A stretch of DNA of 64,000 nucleotides. It comes from Orlajensenia stereocauli. GTDB lineage: Bacteria; Actinomycetota; Actinomycetes; Actinomycetales; Microbacteriaceae. Position 1 is the first letter of the stretch; every line of letters starts with the position of its first letter. The notes beneath the pieces were generated by a model, which was not told the origin of the DNA, did not search any database, and was given only the letters and a program-made list of their open reading frames with translations. The stretch is taken from the NCBI RefSeq assembly GCF_039548895.1, contig NZ_JBCLVG010000003.1; one strand, 5' to 3'. Positions 8,217 to 16,440 of this stretch are shown one piece after another. The position numbers and the translations under genes were made by a program.

Positions 8217-8747
8217 TCAGTCGCGGCCGCCGGGAGGACCGATCAGGAGCAGGGTGACGAAGACGACGGCGACGCCTACGACGGCCAGAGCCGCCAGAAG
8301 CCCCGGGTGCGCGAGGCCCCAGCGGAGAAGGCGGTTCACGACGGTGCCGTCCGACGGGTGGCCGTCGGCCTGCGTACGCCAGGGACCATCGAGGCGACCG
8401 GTCCGATCCGCCCACAGGTCGAACGGGATGGTGGCGTACGGCACGACGGCGCTGGCGATGCCCGTGGCCGCGACACCGAGTGACCAGCGCTGGTTGACGG
8501 CCACGAGCACGACGCTCGCGGCGTAGACGATGAACACGAAGCCGTGCAGTCCACCGCCGAGGCTGACGCCCCATTCACCGGCGTCGAAGACGTACTTCTG
8601 CAGCATTCCGGCGATCAGCAGCGTCCACGTGATCGCCTCGGCCACTGCGACGACACGGAAGTAACGCTGCGGAGTCGCCGCGAAGCCGCGACCTGCCGCC
8701 GGCGCAGGCATCGAGACCGGGCCTGGTGAGCCCGCTGCATCCGTCAT
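8217..8747 (-). CDS. DUF3817 integral membrane protein
   Basis: The ATG at 8747 lies 2 nt past the purQ stop, so it is the third gene of a purS-purQ unit. The 176-residue protein carries the DUF3817 signature RYFRVVAVAEAITWTLL and an HGFVFIVYAASVVLV helix. It has three membrane helices in the core and a fourth at the C-terminus (LLAALAVVGVAVVFVTLLLIG). Coupling of DUF3817 to purine genes is familiar in actinobacteria, but no role is known. Residues about 105-140 form a polar loop. Confidence 0.8.
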   Translation of the reverse strand: MTDAAGSPGPVSMPAPAAGRGFAATPQRYFRVVAVAEAITWTLLIAGMLQKYVFDAGEWGVSLGGGLHGFVFIVYAASVVLVAVNQRWSLGVAATGIASAVVPYATIPFDLWADRTGRLDGPWRTQADGHPSDGTVVNRLLRWGLAHPGLLAALAVVGVAVVFVTLLLIGPPGGRD

Positions 8748-8749
8748 TC

Positions 8750-9454
8750 TCAGACTGAGGCCAGAGTGCGCTGGATGACGCTGGTGAAGAAGGCGAGCCC
8801 GTCGACTCCGGAGCGCATGGCGACGTCGGTGTCGGGTCCGAAGCCGGGCTCGACGGCGTGCTCGGGGTGCGGCATGAGGCCGACCACGTTGCCGCGCTCG
8901 TTGGAGATTCCGGCGATGTCGCGGAGTGATCCGTTGGGGTTGACGTCGACGTAGCGGAAGACCACACGGCCCTCGCCCTCGAGCCGGTCGAGCGTCTCGT
9001 CGGAGGCGATGAAGCCGCCCTCGCCGTTCTTCAGCGGGATGGTGATGTTCTCGCCGGTCTCGAAGTCGCGCGTCCACGAGGTGTCGGTGTTCTCGACGCG
9101 CAGCACCTGGTCGCGACAGATGAAGGAGCCGTGGTCGTTGCGGATGAGACCGCCCTCGAGCAGGTGCGCCTCGGTGAGCATCTGGAAGCCGTTGCAGATG
9201 CCGAGCACGGGCATGCCGGAATTCGCGGCGGCGACGACCTCGGTCATGATCGGCGACAGGCTCGCGATGGCGCCGCAGCGCAGGTAGTCGCCATAGCTGA
9301 ACCCGCCGGGCAGGATGAGGGCGTCGACGCCCTCGAGATCGTGGGAACCGTGCCACAGGGCGACGGGCTCGGCTCCGGCGATGCGCACGGCGCGCTGGGC
9401 GTCGCGGTCGTCGAGGGAGCCCGGGAAGGTGATCACTCCGACGCGGGTGGCCAT
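8750..9454 (-). CDS. purQ: Phosphoribosylformylglycinamidine synthase, glutaminase subunit
   Basis: The 234-residue class I glutamine amidotransferase supplies ammonia to PurL in step 4 of purine synthesis (FGAR to FGAM). The catalytic triad is visible: nucleophile C87 in VLGICNGFQ, then H196 and E198 in LMPHPEHA. LPGGFSYGDYLRCGA is the conserved oxyanion region. Its start overlaps the purS stop (TGATG), the usual coupling of these two subunits. The large subunit purL is not in the window. Confidence 0.97.
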   Translation of the reverse strand: MATRVGVITFPGSLDDRDAQRAVRIAGAEPVALWHGSHDLEGVDALILPGGFSYGDYLRCGAIASLSPIMTEVVAAANSGMPVLGICNGFQMLTEAHLLEGGLIRNDHGSFICRDQVLRVENTDTSWTRDFETGENITIPLKNGEGGFIASDETLDRLEGEGRVVFRYVDVNPNGSLRDIAGISNERGNVVGLMPHPEHAVEPGFGPDTDVAMRSGVDGLAFFTSVIQRTLASV

Positions 9455-9711
9455 CAGATTGCAGCCTCGACCACGTGGATGCCGACGACGTCCTCGATGA
9501 CCGAGTTCGAGAGGATCTCCTCGGCCACGGTGCGAACTTCGGCGAGGATCGCGTCGTCGACGGGGCCGTCGACCACGATCTCGAAACGCTTGCCGATGCG
9601 CACAGACGCGAAGGTGCTGGTGCCGAGGCGGGCGAGGGCGCCGGCGACGGCCTTCCCCTGCGGGTCGAGCAGTTCGGCCTTGGGCATGGTCTCGACGATG
9701 ATCGTGGTCAC
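9454..9711 (-). CDS. purS: Phosphoribosylformylglycinamidine synthase subunit PurS
   Basis: This 85-residue protein has the PurS length and pattern: an N-terminal PKAELLDPQGKAV, central VRIGKRFEI and C-terminal ILSNSVIEDV. PurS bridges PurQ and PurL in the three-part FGAM synthase of Gram-positive bacteria. The ATG at 9711 follows CGGAGCCTCAGGTGACC, with AGGTGA close to the start. It is translationally coupled to purQ. Confidence 0.96.
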   Translation of the reverse strand: MTTIIVETMPKAELLDPQGKAVAGALARLGTSTFASVRIGKRFEIVVDGPVDDAILAEVRTVAEEILSNSVIEDVVGIHVVEAAI

Positions 9712-9861
9712 CTGAGGCTCCGTCCGGGAGTAGAGAGGGGGATGGCACCAATTCTATCGGGTGGCTCCGCGAGGTCGGCGCCGCGCTGCCCGTGCCGGGG
9801 GTGACGGTGGCGTCGTCGTCCGAGTAGCGTTGCCGTGGGCGGGATGAAGGAGGAGTCACGG

Positions 9862-10266
9862 ATGCCGATCGGACCAGTAGAGGTGCTCGTGCTGACCTTC
9901 CCCGAGGGCGGCGGCCTGCGGGCCATCGCCGAAGAACTCGAGAAGCTCGTCGATGGCGGCAAGATCGCCGTGATCGACGCCATCGTCGTGACGCGTGATG
10001 CCGAGGGCCTCATCTCGGCCCGTGACATCGAGCAGGACGAGGTGCCGGGCTTCGAGAGCTTCGCTCCAGACCCGCGCGACCTCCTCAGCGACTCGGATGC
10101 CGAGATCGTCGGAGAGGCGCTCGAACCCGGAACCGTGGCGCTGGTGCTCGCCGTCGAGCACCGCTGGGCGTTCCGGCTCTACGAGGTGCTGCGCGAGCAG
10201 GGCGGCGAGGTGGCCCTGCACGTGCAGATCGACCATGAGGACGCCGTCGCGGCGCTCGTGGACTGA
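9862..10266 (+). CDS. DUF6325-type protein (paralogue B)
   Basis: The ATG at 9862 (MPIGPVEVLVLTF) has AAGGAGGA 8 nt upstream, which excludes the earlier ATG at 9844. The 134-residue protein is a clear paralogue of the product at 7690-8118: same GPVE opening, a GGKIAVIDAIVV stretch matching SGVVTIVDGLVA, and the same C-terminal EHRWAFRLYEVLREQGGEV block. It is strongly acidic and soluble. The SHOCT gene follows after 52 nt, giving the same two-gene cassette as the minus-strand copy 2 kb away. Function unknown. Confidence 0.75.
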   Translation: MPIGPVEVLVLTFPEGGGLRAIAEELEKLVDGGKIAVIDAIVVTRDAEGLISARDIEQDEVPGFESFAPDPRDLLSDSDAEIVGEALEPGTVALVLAVEHRWAFRLYEVLREQGGEVALHVQIDHEDAVAALVD

Positions 10267-10318
10267 TCCGATTCCCAGAATCGACTGTTAGACAGATCCC
10301 GGAACGAGGGGAACCACC

Positions 10319-10666
10319 ATGCTCATCGGACGACGCTTCGGGCGACCCGGACTCATCGGCACCGTCGCGCGCACAGCAGTCATCACCGGCACGGCTGCCA
10401 TGACGGCGGGGGCGATCGCGCATCACCAGCAGCAGAAGTACGCCACCCAGCAGGATGCCGACGCGTACGAGCGGGAGCAGGGGACCGATCAGTACGGCTC
10501 GGCGACGCAGGCAGCGGCGCCTGCTGCCGAGCCCGCCCGGCCTCCGGCATCCGGTGCCACAGACCCCCTCATCGACAAGATCAACCAGCTGGCTGCTCTC
10601 CACGCGAGCGGAGTGCTCACCGACACTGAGTTCAGCGAGGCGAAGGCCAAGCTGCTCGCCGGCTGA
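10319..10666 (+). CDS. SHOCT-domain protein (paralogue B)
   Basis: The 115-residue protein starts at ATG 10319 behind GAGGGGA. It shares the GRPGLIG-x-ARTAV N-terminal helix with paralogue A, then has a Gln/Tyr/Ala/Pro linker and the C-terminal SHOCT hairpin (residues about 82-115; GVLTDTEFSEAKAKLLAG). The linker is less glutamine-rich than in paralogue A. The stop codon abuts the GTG of the IclR gene (TGAGTG), so read-through into the regulator is possible. Confidence 0.8.
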   Translation: MLIGRRFGRPGLIGTVARTAVITGTAAMTAGAIAHHQQQKYATQQDADAYEREQGTDQYGSATQAAAPAAEPARPPASGATDPLIDKINQLAALHASGVLTDTEFSEAKAKLLAG

Positions 10667-11422
10667 GTGGGCGACTTGGGAGGCGCGGGTCGATCCGTCG
10701 CCGACAAGCTGTTCTCCATCGCCGATGCCTTCCAGAGCGGTGACGAGCTGACTCTCACGGAGGTCGCCCAGCGAGCGCGCCTTCCGATCTCGACGACGCA
10801 CCGCCTGTTGGCGGAGTGGGTCGAGTGGGGAGGCTTGATGCGTGGCGACGATGGGCGCTACAGGGTGGGGATCAAGCTCTGGCGCCTCGGGACCCGCCAG
10901 CCGACGGCGGGACGACTCCGTGATCTCGCTCGCCCCTATCTCGACGATTTGCTCGACGCGACCCGAGAGCACGTGCACCTGGCCGTTCGCGACGACCTGG
11001 GAGCCGTGTACCTCGAGCGCCTGTCGGGACGCGACGCGGTCCCCGTCATCTCGGATGTGGGGACGCGCCTGCCGCTGCACGCCACGGGCGTTGGGCTCGT
11101 GCTGCTCGCGTTCTCGCCGCCCGAGGTCTTCGACGCCGTTCTCGCAGCCGGCCCGCGGCGCTACCTCCCCAACACCCTGACGTCGGACGGGCCGCTGCGC
11201 GCCCGCCTCGCCGAGATCCGCCTCACAGGCCTCGACACCTCGGTCGAGGAACTCACGAGCGGGGCGTTCTCGGTCGCCGCACCCGTGCGCGACGCGACGG
11301 GGACCGTGGTCGCGGCCGTGTCGATCGTCGCGCGGGTCGAGCGGAGGGCTGAGCCGCAGTTCGCGCTCGGTGTGCGGATGGCGGCCCGTGGCGTCTCCGC
11401 CGCGCTCGGGTGGCGGCCCTAG
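10667..11422 (+). CDS. IclR-family transcriptional regulator, probable pca/pob regulator
   Basis: The 251-residue protein has an N-terminal winged helix (about residues 10-65; LTLTEVAQRARLPISTTHRL) and an IclR effector domain with conserved LPLHATGVGLVLLAF and TGLDTSVEELTSGAFSVAAP. IclR proteins such as PobR and PcaR regulate aromatic catabolism, and here the gene lies 105 nt upstream of pobA-pca in the same direction. A palindrome at 11441-11459 sits between them. Whether it activates or represses cannot be told. GTG at 10667 directly follows the previous stop; a later start near the helix-turn-helix is possible. Confidence 0.85.
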   Translation: MGDLGGAGRSVADKLFSIADAFQSGDELTLTEVAQRARLPISTTHRLLAEWVEWGGLMRGDDGRYRVGIKLWRLGTRQPTAGRLRDLARPYLDDLLDATREHVHLAVRDDLGAVYLERLSGRDAVPVISDVGTRLPLHATGVGLVLLAFSPPEVFDAVLAAGPRRYLPNTLTSDGPLRARLAEIRLTGLDTSVEELTSGAFSVAAPVRDATGTVVAAVSIVARVERRAEPQFALGVRMAARGVSAALGWRP

Positions 11423-11440
11423 CCCCGGATCATCGATTCA

Positions 11441-11459
11441 GTTTCCACTGAGTGGAAAC
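11441..11459. promoter_or_regulatory. Operator-like palindrome upstream of pobA-pca operon
   Basis: GTTTCCACTGAGTGGAAAC is a perfect 9-bp inverted repeat around one central base. It sits 69 nt before the pobA start and 18 nt after the IclR stop. Position and symmetry fit an IclR-type binding site controlling pobA-pcaHGBLIJF. Confidence 0.7.
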
Positions 11460-11527
11460 GTCAACGCTGTACGTGCCCGATGGCGCGACAGTGGGAGCAC
11501 CTTCCCATCGATGCGAGAGGCTCTTCA

Positions 11528-12706
11528 GTGCAGACGAGCGTGGCCATCATCGGCGCCGGCCCGGCCGGGCTCCTTCTCGGGCACATCCTCGGGCAGGCGG
11601 GCATACCGTTCGTCATCCTCGAGCGGAGCTCCCGCGAGCACGTTCTGAGCCGCATCCGAGCCGGAGTGCTCGAGCAGGGCTCCGTCGACGTCGTCGCCTC
11701 TCTGGGGCTCGACGCGAACCTGCGCGAGCGCGGACTCGAGCACGGAGGCATCCATCTGCAGTACGAGGGCAAGCGTCGGCACGTCGACTTCCGTGAGCTC
11801 GTGGGACGCACCGTCACCGTCTACGGTCAACAGGCACTCGTGACGGACCTGCTCGCTGAGCACGAGCGCCTCGGCTCTGCCATCGTCTTCGACGCCTCCG
11901 ACGTCTCTCCCCGCGGCATCGACGGCGCGGATCCCGTGGTCGGGTACTCGAAGGACGGGATCCGCCACGAGCTGCACTCCGACTTCGTCGTCGGCGCTGA
12001 CGGCTATCACGGCATCTGCCGGCCGAGTTTCCCGTCCGGCTCGCTTGAGACGTATGAACGCTCGTACCCCTTCGCCTGGCTCGGCATCCTCGCCGACGTG
12101 GCCCCGTCGACCGACGACCTCATCTACGCGCTGCATCCCGACGGCTTCGCCATGCACTCGATGCGATCGCGGCGGGTGTCGAGGCTCTACCTGCAGGTGA
12201 ACCCGGGCGCATCGATCGACGACTGGAGCGACGAACGCATCTGGGACGGCCTGCAGACCCGGCTCGGAGTCGACGGCTGGACCCTGGAGCAGGGACCGAT
12301 CACCGAGAAGTCGATCACGCCGATGCGCAGCTTCGTCACGTCGACCCTCGCGAGCGGGCGGCTGTTCCTGGTGGGAGACGCCGGGCACATCGTGCCGCCG
12401 ACCGGTGCCAAGGGTCTCAACTCGGCCATCGCCGACGTGGCCCTGCTCGGTCGGGCGCTTCTCGAGCAGCGGGCGGGTGACGATGCCCCGTTGGCGAGCT
12501 ACAGCGACCGAGCGCTGGCCAGGCAGTGGCAGGTGCAGCACTTCTCGCAATGGATGACGGAGATGCTGCACGTTCACCACGAGGTTCCGGATGCCGCGGC
12601 CCGCGCCTTTCGGTACCGCAGCCAGGTCGGTCAGCTGGAGTACGTGACCGGGTCGCAGCACGCGATGGCGAGTCTCGCCGAGCAGTACGCCGGCCTTCCC
12701 TTCTGA
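11528..12706 (+). CDS. pobA: 4-hydroxybenzoate 3-monooxygenase
   Basis: The GTG at 11528 has GAGAGG upstream and gives 392 residues, close to the roughly 394 of classical PobA. The FAD-binding GAGPAG motif is at residues 9-14. The group A flavoprotein DG motif is VVGADGYHG, and the GD motif is LVGDAGHIVPPTGAKGLN. The enzyme uses FAD, NAD(P)H and O2 to convert 4-hydroxybenzoate to protocatechuate, the substrate of the next two gene products. It is first in an eight-gene operon; pcaH follows after 13 nt. The SRIRAGVLEQG segment is characteristic of PobA. Confidence 0.95.
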   Translation: MQTSVAIIGAGPAGLLLGHILGQAGIPFVILERSSREHVLSRIRAGVLEQGSVDVVASLGLDANLRERGLEHGGIHLQYEGKRRHVDFRELVGRTVTVYGQQALVTDLLAEHERLGSAIVFDASDVSPRGIDGADPVVGYSKDGIRHELHSDFVVGADGYHGICRPSFPSGSLETYERSYPFAWLGILADVAPSTDDLIYALHPDGFAMHSMRSRRVSRLYLQVNPGASIDDWSDERIWDGLQTRLGVDGWTLEQGPITEKSITPMRSFVTSTLASGRLFLVGDAGHIVPPTGAKGLNSAIADVALLGRALLEQRAGDDAPLASYSDRALARQWQVQHFSQWMTEMLHVHHEVPDAAARAFRYRSQVGQLEYVTGSQHAMASLAEQYAGLPF

Positions 12707-12719
12707 GAGCGAGGACATC

Positions 12720-13511
12720 ATGACGATTCCAGCGGAGCAGCTGACCCAGGAGATGGTCTCAGCGGAGATCGAGCAGATCCACGCCGAGCACGGGGAGTGG
12801 GCGCGGGCGACCGGCCGCCCGCTTCCGGTGCATCCTCCGCGCGACTTCCTGCCGTACCGCAGCACGGCCCTGCGGCATCCGACCCACGAACTCGTCCGAG
12901 CCGACCCGGAGGAGATCGAGCTGGCGTCGCCGGTCTTCGGGCACACCGATGTGGCGGCGGAGGAGAGTGTCCTCACCATCCAGCACACCGGCGAACCGCT
13001 CGGCGAGCGCATCATCGTGACCGGGCGTGTGCTCGACGGGGACGGCCGGCCCGTGCGCAACCAGCTCGTGGAGATCTGGCAGGCGAACGCCTCGGGCCGG
13101 TACGTGCACAAGCGCGATCAGCATCCGGCGCCGCTCGACCCGAACTTCACCGGGGTGGGCCGCATCATCACCGGCGATGACGGAAGCTACCGTCTCACCA
13201 CGATCAAGCCGGGCGCCTACCCGTGGAAGAACCACCGCAACGCGTGGCGGCCGGCACACATCCACTTCTCCTTCTTCGGCTCCGCCTTCACTCAGCGGCT
13301 CATCACCCAGATGTACTTTCCGGGCGACCCGCTGTTCGGCCTCGACCCGATCTACCAGTCGATCGTCGACCCGGCAGCCCGCGAGCGACTCATCGCCCGG
13401 TACGACCACGAGGTGAGCGAGCCGGAATGGGCGCTCGGCTACCGCTGGGACGTCGTGCTGACCGGCCCGAAGTCCACCTGGATGGAGCCGGAGGACGCCG
13501 ACCATGCCTGA
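12720..13511 (+). CDS. pcaH: Protocatechuate 3,4-dioxygenase beta subunit
   Basis: This 263-residue intradiol dioxygenase subunit cleaves protocatechuate to 3-carboxy-cis,cis-muconate together with PcaG. All four Fe(III) ligands of the family are visible at the expected spacing: Y128 (GRYVHK), Y167 (PGAYPW), H180 and H182 (RPAHIHF). These correspond to Y408, Y447, H460 and H462 of the Pseudomonas enzyme. The N-terminal 75 residues are the beta-subunit extension. Its end overlaps pcaG by 8 nt. Confidence 0.97.
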   Translation: MTIPAEQLTQEMVSAEIEQIHAEHGEWARATGRPLPVHPPRDFLPYRSTALRHPTHELVRADPEEIELASPVFGHTDVAAEESVLTIQHTGEPLGERIIVTGRVLDGDGRPVRNQLVEIWQANASGRYVHKRDQHPAPLDPNFTGVGRIITGDDGSYRLTTIKPGAYPWKNHRNAWRPAHIHFSFFGSAFTQRLITQMYFPGDPLFGLDPIYQSIVDPAARERLIARYDHEVSEPEWALGYRWDVVLTGPKSTWMEPEDADHA

Positions 13512-14088
13512 GCTCCCCGAGTCCGAGTTCCTGCAGACGCCCTCTCAGACCATCGGTCCGTTCTTCGGCTACGCATTGCCGTTGGGTGGCGGCGAGAGGG
13601 TGGCAGCTCCGTGGCATCCGGCCGCCATCCGCCTGCACGGAACCGTGTTCGACGGCGCCGGGCACCCCATCCCCGACGCCATCGTCGAGATCTGGCACGC
13701 GGATGCCGCCGGCCGTGTGATCTCCGAACTCGGCAGCCTCGCCCGTGACGGCCACACCGTGACCGGATTCGGACGCACACCCGTCGATCGTCGCGGACAC
13801 TACGACTTCTCCACCATCAAGCCCGGGGCGACCCGGGCGGGTGCCGCGCCGTACATTCTCGTCACGATCTTCGCCCGTGGACTCACGCACCACCTGTTCA
13901 CCAGGGCGTACTTCGGCGACGAGGTGGACCGCAACGACTCGGACGCCTTCCTCGGTGGCGTCGATCCGTCGCGTCGATCGACGTTGATCGCGACATTCGA
14001 CGCTCCGCACAGCTACCGTTTCGATATACGGCTGCAGGGCGACGACGAAACCGTCTTCCTCGATTTCGATGCGGAGAGCCATGACTGA
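13504..14088 (+). CDS. pcaG: Protocatechuate 3,4-dioxygenase alpha subunit
   Basis: This 194-residue partner of PcaH has the same fold but no iron site. It shows TPSQTIGPFFGYALP near the N-terminus, which is diagnostic of the alpha chain, then IVEIWHADAAGR and a degenerate version of the iron region (PGATRAGAAPYI), as expected for the non-catalytic subunit. Its overlaps with pcaH (8 nt) and pcaB (8 nt) point to coupled translation. Confidence 0.96.
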   Translation: MPELPESEFLQTPSQTIGPFFGYALPLGGGERVAAPWHPAAIRLHGTVFDGAGHPIPDAIVEIWHADAAGRVISELGSLARDGHTVTGFGRTPVDRRGHYDFSTIKPGATRAGAAPYILVTIFARGLTHHLFTRAYFGDEVDRNDSDAFLGGVDPSRRSTLIATFDAPHSYRFDIRLQGDDETVFLDFDAESHD

Positions 14089-15253
14089 GGAGCGCGACCC
14101 GGGCTGGACCGACTGGGGACTGCTCGAGCCCCTGGCGGCGTCAGCCGGCGCCACCAGCGACGACGCCGTGCTGGAGGCCATGATCGACGTGGAGCGTGCG
14201 CTGCTCCGGGCCGGCGGAGACCTGTCGGTCCGCGACGCCGACACCGTGGCGGATGCGTTCCGCCCCGAGGCTGTCGACCGAGCCGCCCTGCTCGAGGGCC
14301 TCCGCACCGGTGGCGTTCCCGTCATCCCGCTCGTGTCGCAGCTGCGCGCCATGGCCGAGGCCGTCGTACCGGGCTCGAGTTCGTCAGTGCACGCAGGCGC
14401 GACCAGCCAGGACGTGCTCGACAGTGCGCTCGTGCTCGTGGCGAGCCGGACCATCCGTGTCGCCCGCGAACGCCTGCTCGACACCGGCGCCGCACTGGTG
14501 GCGCTCGCCACGAACGAGGTGCAGACCATCGCGATCGCCCGTACCCTCGGCCAGCACGCCGCCCAGAGCACTGTCGGCGTGGTCGCGGCCGGATGGCTCG
14601 ACGGCGTGACGTCTGCCATCGAAGAGGTCGACTCGCTCAGCTTCCCCGTGCAGCTGGGCGGCGCCGTCGGCACAGGCGAGAACTTGGGTCCCGACGTGCG
14701 CGCCGTCATCGCCGCCGACCTGGGGCTCGACGACCCGGGCAGGTCGTGGCACACCGAGCGCAGCCCGATCCTCCGCATCGCGGCATCCGTCGCCGTCATC
14801 GCCGCCGTGCTCGGCAGGATCGGCCGGGACGTGGGATTCCTCGCCCGCACCGAGATCGGCGAGGTGGTGCTGGGGGCGACCGGCGGCTCATCCGCCATGC
14901 CGCACAAGCGCAATCCCGTCGACGCGGTGCTGTTGACGGCGAACGGACTGCGCGCCCCCGGGCTGCTCGCGACGGTGCACACAGCCGCCGTCTCGCAGGA
15001 CGCCCGACCGGTCGGCGAGTGGCATGCCGAGTGGGCGGCGTTCCGCACGCTTCTGCGCATCGCGCTCGAGAGTGCCGATGCCGCGGCCTCGATGCTCTCC
15101 GACATCAGCATCGACCACGCCGCGGTACAGAAGTCGCGCGCCATCAGCCCAGGACTGCAGCACGACGAGGCCGCGACGATCGCTGCTTCGCAGCGCGTCG
15201 TCGGCGTGGCCGTCCGGCGCTTCCGCTCCCTCTCGACGAAGGATCCCCGATGA
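14081..15253 (+). CDS. pcaB: 3-carboxy-cis,cis-muconate cycloisomerase
   Basis: The ATG at 14081 (MTEERD) is preferred over 14069 because GCGGAGAG precedes it; the product is 390 residues. It belongs to the fumarase/aspartase superfamily, with the signature GSSAMPHKRNPV near residue 270 and HAGATSQDVLDSA near residue 105. It converts carboxymuconate to gamma-carboxymuconolactone. It is shorter than the roughly 450-residue proteobacterial enzymes, which is common in actinobacteria. ATGA overlap with the next gene. Confidence 0.94.
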   Translation: MTEERDPGWTDWGLLEPLAASAGATSDDAVLEAMIDVERALLRAGGDLSVRDADTVADAFRPEAVDRAALLEGLRTGGVPVIPLVSQLRAMAEAVVPGSSSSVHAGATSQDVLDSALVLVASRTIRVARERLLDTGAALVALATNEVQTIAIARTLGQHAAQSTVGVVAAGWLDGVTSAIEEVDSLSFPVQLGGAVGTGENLGPDVRAVIAADLGLDDPGRSWHTERSPILRIAASVAVIAAVLGRIGRDVGFLARTEIGEVVLGATGGSSAMPHKRNPVDAVLLTANGLRAPGLLATVHTAAVSQDARPVGEWHAEWAAFRTLLRIALESADAAASMLSDISIDHAAVQKSRAISPGLQHDEAATIAASQRVVGVAVRRFRSLSTKDPR

Positions 15254-16440
15254 CCATCCCCCGCCTGCTCGGGTCGATCACGCCCGCAGCGGACACCGCG
15301 ACGTCTAGCGGCCTGCTCGTCCTCCTCCCATCACTCGGGACCACAACCGCCGTCTGGGACGGCGTCGTCGCCGAGGTCGCGCACGCGCTGCCCACCCTGC
15401 GCATCCTGCGCATCGACCTGCCGGGGCATGGCGCCAGCCCGGCGGCCGGCTCCCCGTTCACCATCGCCGAGCTCGCCGAGGCGACGCTGCGCCTGGTCGA
15501 CGAGGCCGGCGGCGGACGTTTCCATGTGGCCGGCCTCTCCTTGGGCGGAGCCGTCGCACTCGAACTCGCGGCGTCGCATCCGGAGCGGCTTCTGACGATG
15601 GCGTCGTTCTGCAGCGGATCGCGCATCGGCGACCCTGCAGGCTGGGCCGAGCGGGCCGCGCAGGTGCGGGCGTCGGGCACAGCGTCGGTGGTGACCGGGA
15701 GTGCGGCACGCTGGTACGCGCCCGGCCATCTCGAGTCGGACCCGAGCGGCCCCGGCGCCCGAGGCCTCGGTACCCTCATCGATGTCGACGACGAGTCGTA
15801 CGCCCTCTGCACGGATGCTCTCGCCAACTTCGACCGCACGCCCTCGCTTCCCGAGATCGTGGTGCCCGCCCTCGTCGTGAGCGGGGAATACGATCTCGTC
15901 ACGACGACCGAATCGATGCACGCCTTCGCCGATGCACTGCCATCCGCGTACTTCGCCGAGATCGCCGGCGCAGCGCACCTCGCGCCCCTCGAGAAGCCCG
16001 TGGCGTCAGCAGCCCTGCTGCTGGAGCTGATCGAACAGCACACCCCGACCGACGTGCGCGCCTCAGGCATGGCGGTGCGACGCTCGGTGCTGGGCGACGC
16101 CCACGTCGATGCAGCGACTGCCGCCGTCACCGCGGAGACCGCTCCGTTCCAGGACTTCATCACGCGCTACGCGTGGGGGGAGATCTGGGCCCGCCCTGAG
16201 CTCTCGCGCCGGGAACGCAGCATCGCGACGCTCGCCTCTCTGGTGACCGGCGGCCATGATGCCGAGATCCGCATGCACGTGCGCGCGGCCATCCGCAACG
16301 GTCTCAGCCGCGCTGAGATCGCCGAGGTCATCCTGCACACGGCGCTCTACGCCGGTCTTCCGGCCGCGAACGCGGCCAGCACCGTCATGCGCGAGGTCTT
16401 CGCCGAATCGACCACCCCGGGAGAGCCGACCCATGGATAA
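15250..16440 (+). CDS. pcaL: PcaDC fusion: 3-oxoadipate enol-lactonase / 4-carboxymuconolactone decarboxylase
   Basis: This 396-residue two-domain enzyme catalyses two consecutive steps. Residues 1 to about 265 are an alpha/beta hydrolase (PcaD) with nucleophile elbow G95-L-S97-L-G and HG-type oxyanion loop near LPGHGAS. Residues about 273-390 are a carboxymuconolactone decarboxylase domain (PcaC; RRSVLGDAHVDAA, and WARPELSRRERSIATL). The fusion is known as PcaL in actinobacteria. In pathway order the C-terminal domain acts first. It overlaps pcaI by 8 nt. Confidence 0.95.
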   Translation: MTIPRLLGSITPAADTATSSGLLVLLPSLGTTTAVWDGVVAEVAHALPTLRILRIDLPGHGASPAAGSPFTIAELAEATLRLVDEAGGGRFHVAGLSLGGAVALELAASHPERLLTMASFCSGSRIGDPAGWAERAAQVRASGTASVVTGSAARWYAPGHLESDPSGPGARGLGTLIDVDDESYALCTDALANFDRTPSLPEIVVPALVVSGEYDLVTTTESMHAFADALPSAYFAEIAGAAHLAPLEKPVASAALLLELIEQHTPTDVRASGMAVRRSVLGDAHVDAATAAVTAETAPFQDFITRYAWGEIWARPELSRRERSIATLASLVTGGHDAEIRMHVRAAIRNGLSRAEIAEVILHTALYAGLPAANAASTVMREVFAESTTPGEPTHG

